DNA of 64,000 bases from Hofstenia miamia (taxonomy: Eukaryota; Xenacoelomorpha; Acoela; Hofsteniidae). Each line of letters begins with the position of its first letter. The stretch's first letter is position 1. Both the position numbers and the translations under genes were made by a program. The notes beneath the pieces are model-generated. The model searched no databases and had not been told where the DNA came from. It saw only the letters and a program-made list of their open reading frames with translations. This document shows, one piece after another, positions 21,201-33,431 of the stretch. Location of the stretch: positions 1,362,891 to 1,426,890 of the forward strand of contig CABFPE010000056.1 of NCBI GenBank assembly GCA_900660155.1, written 5' to 3'.

Positions 21201-24200
21201 GTACATCTTATTTGAAACAAAAATACTTATAAGTCTTCTAAGATACTTGGGTTCATCAGTTTAAATTTTGACCAAGAATTAAATAATATTGATATTCAAA
21301 CATAGTTGATTACCATCTAAATGAGATTCTATACACATCAATATATTGTCGGTAATTTTGTCTCGAACACTTCGCATTTTGTTTTTATAGCATGAAAACC
21401 GTAGCATTAAGCGTACACAATTTATTAATCCACAATGCCCACAATCATCATGCATTGCAATACCTGCCATATTGTTGGTTTTGTATTACCTATACACATT
21501 ATTGATTGGATGAACACATTCAGTGTCATTATATGCACTCAACAATTGTGCACAATGGTAGATTGACCTAAACAGTAGTTACCCAAATTCGTAATATTGT
21601 TATTAACATCATCGTACAGAACACATCTATATTATTTGAATTCATCAATACACTCATTGAGAACGCAAAATTTATGATGAAAGAAATTTTGAGCATGACA
21701 AATTTCTACCTTCGAAGATTTGATGCATTTTCTCAATGAATATGGACTTGATGACATTTTTGATAATAGGTGTGGTAGATGGCAGTATAGCAATACTTTT
21801 TCCAAAGCCAAGGCAGGCAGTACACGTTTGACTCTTGTGATCTCCTATTACCTACGGTCTCGTATTCTGTAGACCTACTCTATTGCAATAATTATACTCC
21901 TTATTTTGGAGCTATATGAACAAAGTATGATAGACACTTAATAACTTTACTTTTTTGCAAAAATGCTGGAGGTTTGAATAATTTAAGATATGAAAGTACA
22001 CGAATTTTCTTGAAATGTAAAGTAGATATATTTCAAATACTCTTATGATTCTATATGCACATTATTAGATACAATGTTGAGATATATTGTGTCAAACTAC
22101 TAACAATTTGCAAAAATAATTTGTTTGTTGTGTTTACAATTATATTTACTTCAGTGGAACTATAATCATTTAAGCTAATATGGCTTGCAAAATATTAATA
22201 AAATATTGGTGAAAAGAGCAGAATTAGTATTGTTTGAATTTTCAGCTTTGACATCAGACAATAAATTATTATCCATTATCATATTAACTCCTCAGTTTAT
22301 TGCTTGTATTTTATATAGTTAAGTGATCAGATAATATGCTAAAGCGTTTAGCTAAACGAAATAAATTGCCGCCTTTGACACCGTACAGGTAATAATTAAA
22401 ATTTCAGTAATAAGTGCTAAAACTGTCGAACTCATTTGTATGGTACACATCTATAAATTACACTTAAGGTAGCAAATATATTGATAGTAAAAATGCAAAT
22501 GATTGATAAATTTCTATATCAATTTATTTGATCATTTTTCAAATAGCATTGCCAGAAAGTTTTTTATTTTTATAAATTAAGTGATTAATCTTAGAAATTC
22601 TCATACGAACCCGTTATCAATATGCTTCTAAAGGCCTTCTTTTGTTCCAGACTTCTTTTACAGAAATTACAATGAAGGAATTTTATGGGATACATGTAAT
22701 AGTCTAAGTGCAACTCGTTAAATGATGTTCGATCATTGTTTGGAAGTTGTTGTAATGAACGACAGCCATTATTTGGATTATTATATTAACAATTATATAT
22801 ACATATATATGTATATATATATAAATTATCAAGTTGATGAAATATCATTTTAATGTTTCAACCTTTACCACTGTAATTTTTCAATTTGTATTATGTTATT
22901 CTTACTAGTATTTTCTTAGCAAATATTTTGCTGGCTATAGAAAAGTTGCAGATTCAAGAGCTAAAGAAGATACGTGCACTCACACCAAGATACAACATAA
23001 ATTTCGACTAGTAAAAATTGTCTGAAAGTTTACTCTAGTTGCATAATGTTTTGCAAATTATACTTTTATCTGAATAATACATGTTTCATATAAAAACAGA
23101 AAATATCTTGCTAAAAATACTTATTCATTTTAGACGAGATCAATATGTAAATGTTTTGGTAAATATAATTTTGTTTGTGATTATAGAGAATTAGAAAGGT
23201 AGTCTCCACCTGGCGATTCATGGATATTCTAGCGTCGCCAAAGGATTCTATTATCATACATTGCATTGGAGAAACTTTACTTTTTCTCATCAAACATGAA
23301 AATTTGAAAAGGAATCTGTATTGAATAGGTTACCTTAGAAACATAGAAAATGTATGATTTGCAAAATTTACTTTTCAAATATTTAAGAGAAGAAAAAATC
23401 TTGAACTTGATTTAATTACCAAAACCAAGGGCAGTTAATAGTGCATGATATCTCTGTGACCAGAAAAAAAATACTAGAGATTTGTCTTGTTTGCTCTTCA
23501 AATTAGATTTGCTCTTGTGAAATATTAATGCGACGTTTACCATTTTGTATATTTCCTTTTATCGCTACGCGGAATCTCTAACCTATACGGACGTTATGCA
23601 ACATGAACAATACATGTAGAGCTACAATCATGAGTGATCATCATATAATGCTGTCCTATAGACTGTTTTCTTTTACTTCTTTTACGGTAGACACACGAAG
23701 AGAGAGTAAAAACTGATGAAATTAAGCATTTTTTCTAGTTATTTTAGTGCAAGTTCTCATAATTGCGGATATTTGTGTTACAAAAAACCAGAGTTTTCCA
23801 CTTTGAATTTCATAATTATTCATGACTGAATAATTAAAAAAATATGATAGTAATTAATAAAATTTTCCGCATCTTTGAGTACGATAGAAAATTTTTCGGG
23901 AGTGAGGTATAGAATGAATATTGATGTTTGTTTACAGAGTGAAAATCAGAGAATTTGTCGACTCTTCAGTATGTTATAATACCAGAAATTTTGCCAAATG
24001 AAATTTCTCAAAACTCACATCAAGTGCTAATCTAATAATAGTTAACAGAAAAGAATTTTCAAAATTCTATGTTAGTAGTCCAAGTGAGAGACGGCTCAGT
24101 CCTTTGGTGTTCAAACAAATTACCTTTGAACTTAATTATAAATACATTTACTTAATGTACCTCCTGTGAATATTTGGAATTTCAAATCGAATAGAATAAT

Positions 24201-24599
24201 TCAATCCTCAAATATTCCAATAATTCTATTATTAAGGCCATACAGCAAAACACAACAAGTTCAATGCTAAAGTATTTTATTGACATTACAGACTGAGAGG
24301 TTGCAAATTCTTTTTAGTATATATAAAAAATCATGGAGCTCATTTAAAGCATATATATATATATCGCCCTTCGAGTTGACTTTCTTAAGTTCGAATCTAG
24401 TTAGAATTCTCTTAGACAAGGTACCGGTATATATAACTATACTACATGTTGAACAACCCTGTCGAAATATTGGCCTACCAAAGAAATGCAGCATGTTAAG
24501 CTAAATAACAAGCAACCAATTTAAGAATAATGGTGAAAGGTACAAGGATTTCCCGAAATTTCAGGCAAAAATTGATGTAAAAGGATGTCAAAAAAAACT
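18268..24599. other. ASIC intron 1, first part; no exon accepted
   Basis: AT-rich intron. Possible splice-bounded frames near 21370-21475 (both strands) and at 23210-23290 (minus) were looked at but not accepted as genes. No transposon with recognisable ends was found here. Confidence 0.45.
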
Positions 24600-24604
24600 A
24601 ATAT

Positions 24605-24702
24605 TAGGTTGGATTCGAATACTCGAAATGTAGAAGTGAGTTTTTCGACCTCGAGTCGAGTATTCGAACTCAGCTCGAATTTCGAGTACTCGCAGTTTGA
24701 GA
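24605..24702. repeat. TCGA/CGAGTACTCG-rich patch
   Basis: Dense in TCGA, CTCGAGTCGAG and TTTCGAGTACTCGC. The last word recurs at 42283-42299, where a similar patch covers about 42245-42300. These probably represent ends or internal parts of one dispersed element; its full extent is not visible. Confidence 0.45.
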
Positions 24703-24710
24703 ATTAAAAA

Positions 24711-26469
24711 GTGACACAATCTATAGAAGGATATTACTGCACACACTGTAAATTATGAAGTATAATTTTGTTGATTTTATTAAAACTTTAACTAAACTGC
24801 ATGACATCTGTTTACGTGACAGGCAAGTGATAAATTAACAGCGTCAACTAATTCTGAGTAACGCTATATTGAACAATTGTCTGCATTTCTGTTAAATTGG
24901 AATGGTTTGATATATTTTTACAACATACTGGTTGTTAGTAAGATTCAGAACTTAGATTATCAAATGTTAAGTTGCTTTTAAATGTTCCTGCTTTTATCAA
25001 CAACTAACACTCGTCAACAGCGATTATTTTGTTGGGGTGAAAATTCTTATTTCTGGTAGTTTTGATAGTCGTGAATGTGATGGGCTCCTTAGTTTGTCAG
25101 GACAGTTCAGATTTTTCAGGAAAACTAATTCAGGTGAAATATAAAATGCGAAAATTGGAAAATTGCTTAAAATTATGAAAAAGTCAGTGAATAAACTTAC
25201 TGGGACAGGAAATTCCATTTGTGGTTATTTTGCGTCTTGAAAGCAATGGAGCTAATCATTTTGTCGACTTATGTCAAATATTTGACAAAACAATTCTTTA
25301 AATAATATGGACATATATGAAAAGTTGACTACAATTGAAAATTTGCAGGAAAATAATATGTAGAAGTTTAAGTAGGTTTGTATGCGTTTCAAGTGTTCCA
25401 AATATGACATAGTGCGATAAATTTAAATAACAGAGGTGAGATACTTTAAACTAAGCTATTCAAATCTTATAACAAATGAGAAAATCAACATTATCAAAAT
25501 TAAAGTTGAGATAAAGATGATATTCGTTTATTTAACTTTTTTGATAATGTTCCACCAAAATATTTATCTTGGCCAAGAGCTGAGGTCCGGGTCAATTTGA
25601 TTGTGATAGTCTATTGTTGACATCATGATATTATAAATAAAAACTCAATATCACTTGAATATTTAAATGAAAGCTCATTAGATTTTTAATAGTGTTAATT
25701 TGAATTAGAGAATAACATATTTTATGAAGACCCATAGTAGTCACTTGGAAATTTTACTATTTGAATTGGGTGTGATCCCAGTCAACTTAAGTTGGTTGTG
25801 GCATGATTCAGAGTATGGATTGAGCATACTAAAGTAAAGGCTGCAGGCAGACCCGATTAATGTAGATCATGGGCTTGGACCTGCCCAAAAATATTCATAC
25901 AGGCTATTGGCTGGACCATGGTGGACCAAACTTAATTGAACTCCGAGCAGAAGTAAAACCAAAATTTTTACTTAATGTTGAGAAAAAGCATATTTGATAT
26001 AATTTCTTTGTTTTGGAGCGTGTACTCATCTAATTAAAAAGAGAGCACTATGTTATGAATACCCAGCCGTCGCATAGAGCATTTACAATTGAACAAACTC
26101 CAAAACAATTTCGCAGAATTTTTACTGTTCCTTCGAGGATAATTTTAAAATAAAATCCCGAATAAGACAGTTCGCCGTGAACCATAATATTTGGACAGAT
26201 TTTTGGCGACTTTTTCGATGCATCTGAGAAAAGCGTCCTAAAAACTGTAAATTCACGAAGTTTTTTCAAAACTCGGTTGTTTTTTTAATGCAAATCTGTG
26301 ATATTCGTTACAATTTTCGACAGTTTTTCCTTTATATCTAAACAATGACCGATGCACTTTCAAACGATGAATAGAAATGCCAGTTCTTTCTGTGAGTTAG
26401 TGAGCAATGACTCATCCATAGAAAATGAGACTTCTCAAACCTAAGTTTGTCAATCTGTGCTTTTCATAC
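24711..26469. other. ASIC intron 1, continued; no gene recognised
   Basis: AT-rich. A patch at about 25830-25930 contains GGACCATGGTGGACC-like words of MITE character. The minus-strand frame at 25024-25218 ends in a Ser/Pro/Lys-rich peptide that could be a terminal exon, without support. Confidence 0.35.
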
Positions 26470-26624
26470 CTCGAAATTTCCACAGGACGGTCGCTTCCAA
26501 ATTTTCTTTTAAGTGATCCTCCACTTTCAAGATCTCTTTAGAGTTTCTGTAGAATGTATTCTGGAATGCCTGATGCTGTGTATGACAATTTAGAATCATG
26601 GATGTCATGTGATATTGAAACGTA
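26470..26624 (-). CDS. Candidate internal exon of an unidentified gene nested in ASIC intron 1
   Basis: 155 nt open between a good acceptor (pyrimidine-rich TTACTTCCTCTTTGCATAG ending at 26625) and a donor CGAG/GTATGA at 26469. It enters in phase 2 and leaves in phase 1. Base composition is richer in GC than its flanks. The 51-residue peptide is a helical, charged segment: Gln-His-Gln-Ala-Phe-Gln-Asn-Thr-Phe-Tyr, then Glu-Ile-Leu-Lys-Val-Glu-Asp-His-Leu-Lys-Glu, ending Val-Leu-Trp-Lys-Phe-Arg. This faintly recalls the end of an F-BAR-type coiled coil, but I cannot assign a family. Neighbouring exons were not found, so this may be an isolated chance frame or a retroposed fragment. Confidence 0.3.
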
Positions 26625-26625
26625 C

Positions 26626-27499
26626 TATGCAAAGAGGAAGTAACGCAGTAAAATAAATTTAATTGCTTGCAGTACGACTTGCGTTTACAAAATACACTTG
26701 CGATGTGTTAGCTGAATCGAATTCGTGAACAGCACATTTCTAGGTGTATTAGACACACGCTGTTGGCAAATTTTGGATTGACAAAAAGACTTTAAAAATT
26801 TTTATCAATCAAATAATATACATTGCTCTGAATTCTACATTCAATTTTGAAATTTTTGGGAGCATCACTTGAAGCAGCCATATTTCTAAGTCTAATGTTA
26901 TTGAAGATAATCGGAAACCTACAAGGAATTTTAAAATTCGGTTCAAAAGTACTGCGATGACTAACTTAAAGTATACAATCCTGCTATAATTAAAAAGTTT
27001 TAAAATGTAAATTTTTATATAAGGCTTATAATTTTAATATATTACGTTTAAATTGAGCATAGATCGCTTAGCAGATAGAATTTTCCAGGTAAATTAAGTT
27101 CAACCAGTTATAGGAATAAAATGTTAGGAAGTGATATTCACTGGTTAAAACTTGCAATCAGCAAACACCTGACTAAGTCAAAATATATAGTTAGTATTAA
27201 TTTGAGATTCTTTAATAAATGGGTAGGGATTTCATTAAAAACTTTTGGTTCATTAGAGTTGGGAAGAAAGGAAGAGTAAATGAAATTTTGAATGGAGATA
27301 TATATTTTGCAGTTAAATAAATATGCACGTTTCGGAAAAAGGAAAACGACAATTTTAACGATGATCTGTCATCTTCAACACTTGCAGCTGTTAGTATTAA
27401 ATTGCTAGCTTTGTTGTTGGTTTTGATACCAGCCCAGAAATCGTTTAGTTATTAGCAAAAAAGTAATTTTGTGTCCCACAAAATAATTCAATTTAGTAA
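26626..27499. other. ASIC intron 1, continued; no gene recognised
   Basis: AT-rich sequence without coding or repeat signal that I can name. A TA array begins at about 27504 and runs to about 27550. Confidence 0.4.
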
Positions 27500-27503
27500 A
27501 ACT

Positions 27504-27550
<47 letters not shown>

Positions 27551-27553
<3 letters not shown>

Positions 27554-27876
27554 GGGTGTTTTTTAAGAAGGTTACAAAATAATCTTCCCCTAATCTACCA
27601 TTTTTAACACATGTTCAAAAATAAAAATTCCACCATTTTCTTCCATAACAGCTTCCAGTCGTTTCAAAAAATGGTCAATGGAATGCTTGTTATTGCCTCC
27701 TTGATACGGGCAACCAATTCTTCCTGGAATAAGAATGCTTGCATAACACAGTGTTTGGATACTCCCATCCATTTTGTCTGAATGGAAAGGGGTTTCATGG
27801 TATGCTATTGGCTTAGCTGCAGACCAAATCACGCAGTTCTTAGTGCTGACATGCATTCATCCACACGCTCCGACTT
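27551..27876 (-). mobile_element. Tc1/mariner-superfamily transposase fragment between TA arrays
   Basis: The minus-strand frame 27590-27856 joins two pieces of a DDE transposase. Cys-Val-Ile-Trp-Ser-Ala-Ala resembles the VMVWAAV strand after the first catalytic motif. The C-terminal helix Phe-Leu-Lys-Arg-Leu-Glu-Ala-Val-Met-Glu-Glu-Asn-Gly-Gly...Glu-His-Val-Leu resembles the family's RLEAVI..GGHIEHVL end. The stretch holding the second and third catalytic residues is missing, so this is a deletion derivative. TA arrays flank it on both sides, and each array leads into an ATATTCAGG(G/T)TG junction. Confidence 0.6.
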
Positions 27877-27901
27877 TTATATATATATATATATATATAT
27901 T

Positions 27902-29453
27902 CAGGTTGTAGCCTAGTATTGAATATAGAATATATACAATCTATATTATACATCTTAAACAAAATTTCACATCAAAATCAGCCAATTTACTTCAAGCTAT
28001 ATTGTGTAATCTTCTTATTTATTTTATACTTTAAATGTTTTATAAAATCAATCTAGGTATTTTTCGAATTCAAAATATAATTTATTATCATATCGATTTC
28101 ACTATTCCTTCACTCGAGAATTTTAGATTTTTTACATTGATTAAAACTTAAGATTGAAAAATGAATATTTGGAAAGAAAATGCTCAAAAAGCATAAATTT
28201 AGCAATCATTTAGTTACTGTGGTAAAGCAATGATTCAGGAAATAATGCTCCTTGCATTTTTAAATTATTTTTCTAATGGATCCGCACAACTGATGTTCTA
28301 CAACTAAGAAGAATAATAGAAAAACAAAATTTACTTTTAAACCTTAGTAAGTGTTTTTATACTGTATTGTAACTTACAAAGGTTGCAAATATAAAATTAT
28401 ATTATTATATTTAGTACTTTCAGAAACTAACTTTCACTGTTTACGGAAAGAAGTAAGAGATTTTGCTAAGAAAAAATTACTGTTGTTTTATAACCACCTC
28501 TTCATATTCTGAAATTGAAGACTTCTATGTAATCAACAAAGTTATTGATGCTTGTTTCTTTACATACACGTTTAGTCATAATTTAAAATGTGCTTTAAAA
28601 TGTATTTGTTCCACTTAGCGGTATATCTTTAAGCGTAAGATATGTAAATGATACTGAGTTATATTTATTCCCTAAATCGAAGATATAGATACTAGAAACT
28701 TTTTTTATTGAAAATAAATTTACTCAATTAAATCTAAAATCTCTCCATTGACAGCAAACATACAATTTTTGTCGTTTACATGACATTTCATGTAGCCAAG
28801 TGCAGATTAAAATGGAGCGAACGAACTTTTGTTATACTTCAATTAAGTTCTGCAAGCTGTAAGTTGAATTGAATTATCATGTTTTCTACTTAAGTTAATA
28901 AAATTTGAAGTAGACATGATAATAATTCCCAGCAAACCTTTAACTTAATTTTTCCTGATTTGATAATGCGCCCGAAGTAATTCACATTTTCCGTTCTTTT
29001 CTCTCTAACTAAAAGCAAAATTATGTGGCAATTATTAATTAGGTATTATTCAAGAAAGATAATTCGTCTTTACTATTTTTTATAGATTCTCGATTTCTTT
29101 CATTCATTTTGACTTTTGCAGTGTTTCATAAATGAGAATTTTTTAAGTATATGATAATTTATGAATTCCTCAAAGAGGATGGTTTTAATGTATTTAATAT
29201 ATTGTTTATTAACCAATTTTGATAAGAATATTCTTTCAACGTCAAAATAATATTAAAAAATCCAGTTTACAGTTACATATTTATTTATTGTAGCTAATTC
29301 GTTTTTTCATTCCAGAAGTTTGCGTTAAAGTGAAAAGAAATTCGATTATATTTCAAAAAATTGTTTTATAATATGTTGGTGTTTTGAAGTAATATTTTTA
29401 TCAACAAGATCACGAACATTTACATGCTGCAAAGCATCAATGATGGCAATGGG
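27902..29453. other. ASIC intron 1, continued; no gene recognised
   Basis: AT-rich intron DNA without recognisable exon, repeat end or RNA gene. Confidence 0.4.
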
Positions 29454-29567
29454 AGATGCATGGGACCAGATATTTTTGGCCCTGTTCCCAGTACTAAACT
29501 GTTTCTTTGGGCTGGTCCTGAAAAATTGAGTGCTGGTCGCTGTTTGGTCCATGCAGCTACACGCGTC
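29454..29567. repeat. GGACCAG/CTGGTCC-rich inverted-repeat patch
   Basis: The block opens with GCATGGGACCAG and closes with CTGTTTGGTCCATGC, which are inverted partners, and holds further GGTCC/GGACC words. A related patch with GGGATCAGGACCAG lies at 29870-29920. It resembles a short MITE. The long frames across it on both strands are a by-product of its composition. Confidence 0.4.
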
Positions 29568-30478
29568 ATCAAATTTACTAACAGAGATCAGGCTAGATAT
29601 AATTTAGTTTTCACAACGCAAATAAAACTAAATATAACAAATTAAAATATTGTTACTGAGCCTTAACACACACAAGTCATTATGAATTTTATAATAATTG
29701 TATTGGCTTTAAATACATGAAGTTCTTAATCCTTAAGATGTTTGGGTAACACTTATTGATTTTATGCAGATATAGATATGCGTCTTGAAACTGTTGATCC
29801 CGTTCCCGTCCCTTATTTTGCCTGAAATACTATTTTTGTTACTGACATCTTGTATTAATACTTAACCGACCAGAAGTGGGATCAGGACCAGGTACCAGCC
29901 AGCACAACTCTAGAAGCAATACAAATATCTAATACTATATATATACATAAACTATTTAAGTAGTATGCTGAAAGCTATATTTAACATATTTTATGTTACT
30001 AACTATATAGGTTTACATAGGTACATAAATAATATATTATAATACATGTTAATTATATATATATATATATATATGGAAAATTCGAAACCTCGAAACCAGA
30101 TCGATAATAGTTTGAATGGTTTTTTCTCAAGTTTTGGCCTTAAATATCAAAGAATCCATTGCCCGTTGGCTAGTAATACAAAAAGCAATTAATAATTGGA
30201 TATAGAAGCATGTTACAAACAACCTTAAGTTAATTGATTCACTGTTTTATGGAAAATTATTGTTTAAGCTAAGACAAGCTTTAATTAAGCTTATTGTACA
30301 TATATACATGTACTTTGAAACTTGAGCCAAAGTGTGTGCAAATATACACATGAATTATTTTACTAACTAAAACTATTTTTTATATTTTTCCTTAAATATT
30401 TATAATAACCACATAAAACTATGCTTAAGTACTACCAGAAATAATTTTTGCAATAATAATTGCATTGGAACATCTGAA

Positions 30479-30514
<36 letters not shown>

Positions 30515-31544
30515 GTGTGTGTGTGAATGAATATGTTGAATAAATTCAGTGTAGGCTAAAGAGAAAATGAACAGCTCCATAAATGAATTATGTATTGTAT
30601 AAAGCTTAACAATATTCAAGCTCATAAGTTGATGAACTTTAGTTGGTTTTAATCCTAATGTTTTGTAAAAAATGTTAGATGATTAAATATGAATGGTAAG
30701 ACATAAAACCTATTAATATTTCAGAGTGACACAAATAACGAAAATTTATAAGGCAATTTGTATTCATTTCCATAAGCACCGTCTTAATATACAAGGCGAC
30801 ATCAACGAATAAATGATGCTTTTATACTTTGAAATTTTCACCCTAGTATATGACTGCGTCTAATGTGATAAGCGTCAGGAAAACCATATTTTCTGACAAG
30901 ATAAGAATATGAAGACAATATTTGGTATAAGTTAATCTTCTTTGTATGACTGTTAAAGATAAACTGCTCTGAATATTGGAAGTTAGTTTTCTAATCGCTT
31001 AAATTTGCTACGTCATTGCAATTTTATGAAATTTAGAAAATTATATATAATCATTTTTTAACCCAACAAAAAATATCCTACATTTAAAACGAGTTTAATT
31101 GTGAATTATCTAGAATCACCCAATCATTGGTAAAGTCCAAATTTCAACCTTAAATAATAGGAGTTACATGTAATTCTTTAATCTGTTTTTGTTGTCTTGA
31201 TATTGTTCCGATAATTATTGTAAACGCTTAAGTTGTGGCTGCTATATATTCAATGTATTTTAGTATTCTATGTAGTTTATATAAATATATTCTGAATCAT
31301 AAATGTTTTTTAATTCAATAATAGATTCAATAATAAATAATGATCTTAAAATTTTCAACGTTGATATTAAAAGAACAAAATATACAAAATGTGCAGAATC
31401 TATTGAAATTAACAACATTGATATAACAAAGTTATTATATAAACAAATTAATCCAACTAAGTATTTATATTTATTTTAGATTTCATTCTATAATTTTAGT
31501 GTAGTTTAAAAAATTGTAAAAATATTTTTGTCGCAATTTATTTG
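29568..31544. other. ASIC intron 1, continued; TA arrays only
   Basis: TA arrays occur near 30057-30074 and 30479-30510. No exon or mobile element is recognised. Confidence 0.4.
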
Positions 31545-31573
31545 CTGATGATGATTATATAATATAATCGAAA
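31545..31573 (+). ncRNA. Hammerhead-ribozyme-like core, probably Penelope-derived relic
   Basis: CTGATGA (31545-31551) is followed by a perfect 7-bp hairpin (GATTATA 31553-31559 with TATAATC 31563-31569, loop TAA) and then GAAA (31570-31573). This is the conserved core and stem II of a hammerhead. Stem III is weak and I see no convincing stem I, so the motif is probably not active. Penelope-like retroelements are known to carry hammerheads in their terminal repeats, and a Penelope relic lies about 110 bp downstream, which supports the reading. Confidence 0.45.
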
Positions 31574-31597
31574 CGTTCAATGTGTTTACCCTTTAAA

Positions 31598-31604
<7 letters not shown>

Positions 31605-31680
<76 letters not shown>
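31605..31680. repeat. (TA)n array with TACATA/TGTATA interruptions
   Basis: It separates the hammerhead-like core from the Penelope relic that follows, and may have expanded inside the element. Confidence 0.9.
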
Positions 31681-31930
31681 AACAAGGTATGTCTACAAAC
31701 TAGGATTAAAGAACACCTTAAAGGCCACTTAAAATCTGAGATTTAATGACATTACCATTAACCAAAGTATGAAATTTTAATATCATAACTAAGACTAGTT
31801 ATGCCAAAATCGCCCAAGTAATTCTTATAAAAGAATGCAACATCAATCTATGAAGTATCCAAATACATCATTTAAACACTTTACATCTATTCTAATACCA
31901 TATTTAATATCCCTCAATTTTATTACTGTT
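31681..31930 (+). mobile_element. Penelope-like element, C-terminal fragment (fossil)
   Basis: A peptide beginning near 31688 reads Val-Cys-Leu-Gln-Thr-Arg-Ile-Lys-Glu-His-Leu-Lys-Gly-His-Leu-Lys, which lines up with the Arg-His...Arg-Ile-Lys-Glu-His-Leu-Ser-Gly-His-Leu part of the GIY-YIG domain in the pair at 15975-16975. The following about 200 bp keep scattered similarity to the domain's end (Ile-Lys-Glu-Cys). It is short and broken at several points, and looks older than the pair upstream. Confidence 0.6.
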
Positions 31931-32224
31931 GAAGCTATGATTATGTACCGAAATATGCCTGATTCTAAATAAAATTTATTTTTATATAGAATATGATAAG
32001 TCTTGGCAAATTATCATTTTATATATATTGTGGTGGCAAATACCTAGGTATCATTATCGACCAGTTGCTGTTTTCGTATTTGCTATGTCTACTGGTGTAA
32101 CCAGATATTTGTAAATATTGTAGGAGAATCATTGTATATAAACCAATGAAACAATTGTTAATAGAGAATTAGTTAGAATTCGTTCTAATGTTCATGCACC
32201 TCCATGCACTCTACTGATGTCACA

Positions 32225-32264
<40 letters not shown>

Positions 32265-33395
32265 ACATTTGATGAATTTAGCTTCTTCATTATAGAGACA
32301 TTTGTAAATCATGCATATGAATGAGCTCAAACTATGATCCTGATTGCAGCATATATATAATATATATACATTTATGTTTAATATTTCGAAATATACATTA
32401 TTTAGTATACTAATCGTAAAACCTATAAATTATAATTTTTAAATGACAAAATAGATAACAATAAAATTAAATAGAATGTAACATTGTTTAATATCATTAA
32501 TTAATAATATCAAATTAGTATGTAAAAACGCTATTGTGCTGTTAGATGCCTTCTATATTTTCAATGCAGAATTGTAGCAGACATCTTGTTAATTATTGAA
32601 AATATTAAATTTCACAACCAGTTATTGTATTTATTAACAATATTTCCTTATTAGTTTTTTAAGCCGCTTAGTTGTCAAATTAAATGGCAGTAAGTTATTA
32701 AATTTTTCATCCCAACTCTGTTTTGTCGAACTATTTCCTAATTTATTGCTGATGAATTCATTAATGTCAAACAATTAAATTTCTATTCAGTTAGCACTTA
32801 AAAGATGCCTTCCCAAATGTTCGATATGGAAATATGTAATACCTTTTCGCAGAGAGCCTATACATTGTTGTTTTTAATGGAATCATAATAATTTTTTATA
32901 AATTTGGAAAGTACTTAGTTTTAATTTTAGATCGACCATTTTATATATATATATATATACTGCATCTATACATATTTTGCCTTAGAACATGGCACTAAGT
33001 TGTATTTAAAGCCTTTTTTCGAATTTTCCTTTATATTTAGCGCCAGTCACCAATGGTTTGAATACACCTAAATGAAAAAAATTTTCAGTATGTTATATTT
33101 ATACATATACAAATTTATTTGCCCTCCTATATGTAACTTCGTCACATTCATATAACATGTCTTCTCGAGATAAACTTATGAACAATTGTGAATAGATGTT
33201 TTTCCTTTATTTATATTGAAAGACTAAATGTTGTTTTGGCGACATAAAAACTATAGAATAGTAATCCGCTCTTTCAAAATATAAGTTAGATGTCAAATTG
33301 GTGCTACTTTCCTGTTTGCATTTATGTATGTGTCATGCATAGACTGGTTATATTTGTAATATACGAAATCAGCAATGGCAATTTTTAAGTAGATG

Positions 33396-33431
<36 letters not shown>

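Noticed and set aside
21279-21475. Possible exon on either strand
   Set aside because: Both strands give plausible-looking short frames with partial splice signals, which is expected by chance; no homology supports either.
22640-22800. Possible piggyBac transposase remnant (Ile-Thr-Met-Lys-Glu-Phe-Tyr-Gly-Ile)
   Set aside because: Only about ten residues resemble the family and no catalytic Asp motif can be placed.
25024-25218. Minus-strand frame ending in a Ser/Pro/Lys-rich tail, a possible terminal exon
   Set aside because: The acceptor is weak and the adjacent candidate exon is not clearly in phase.
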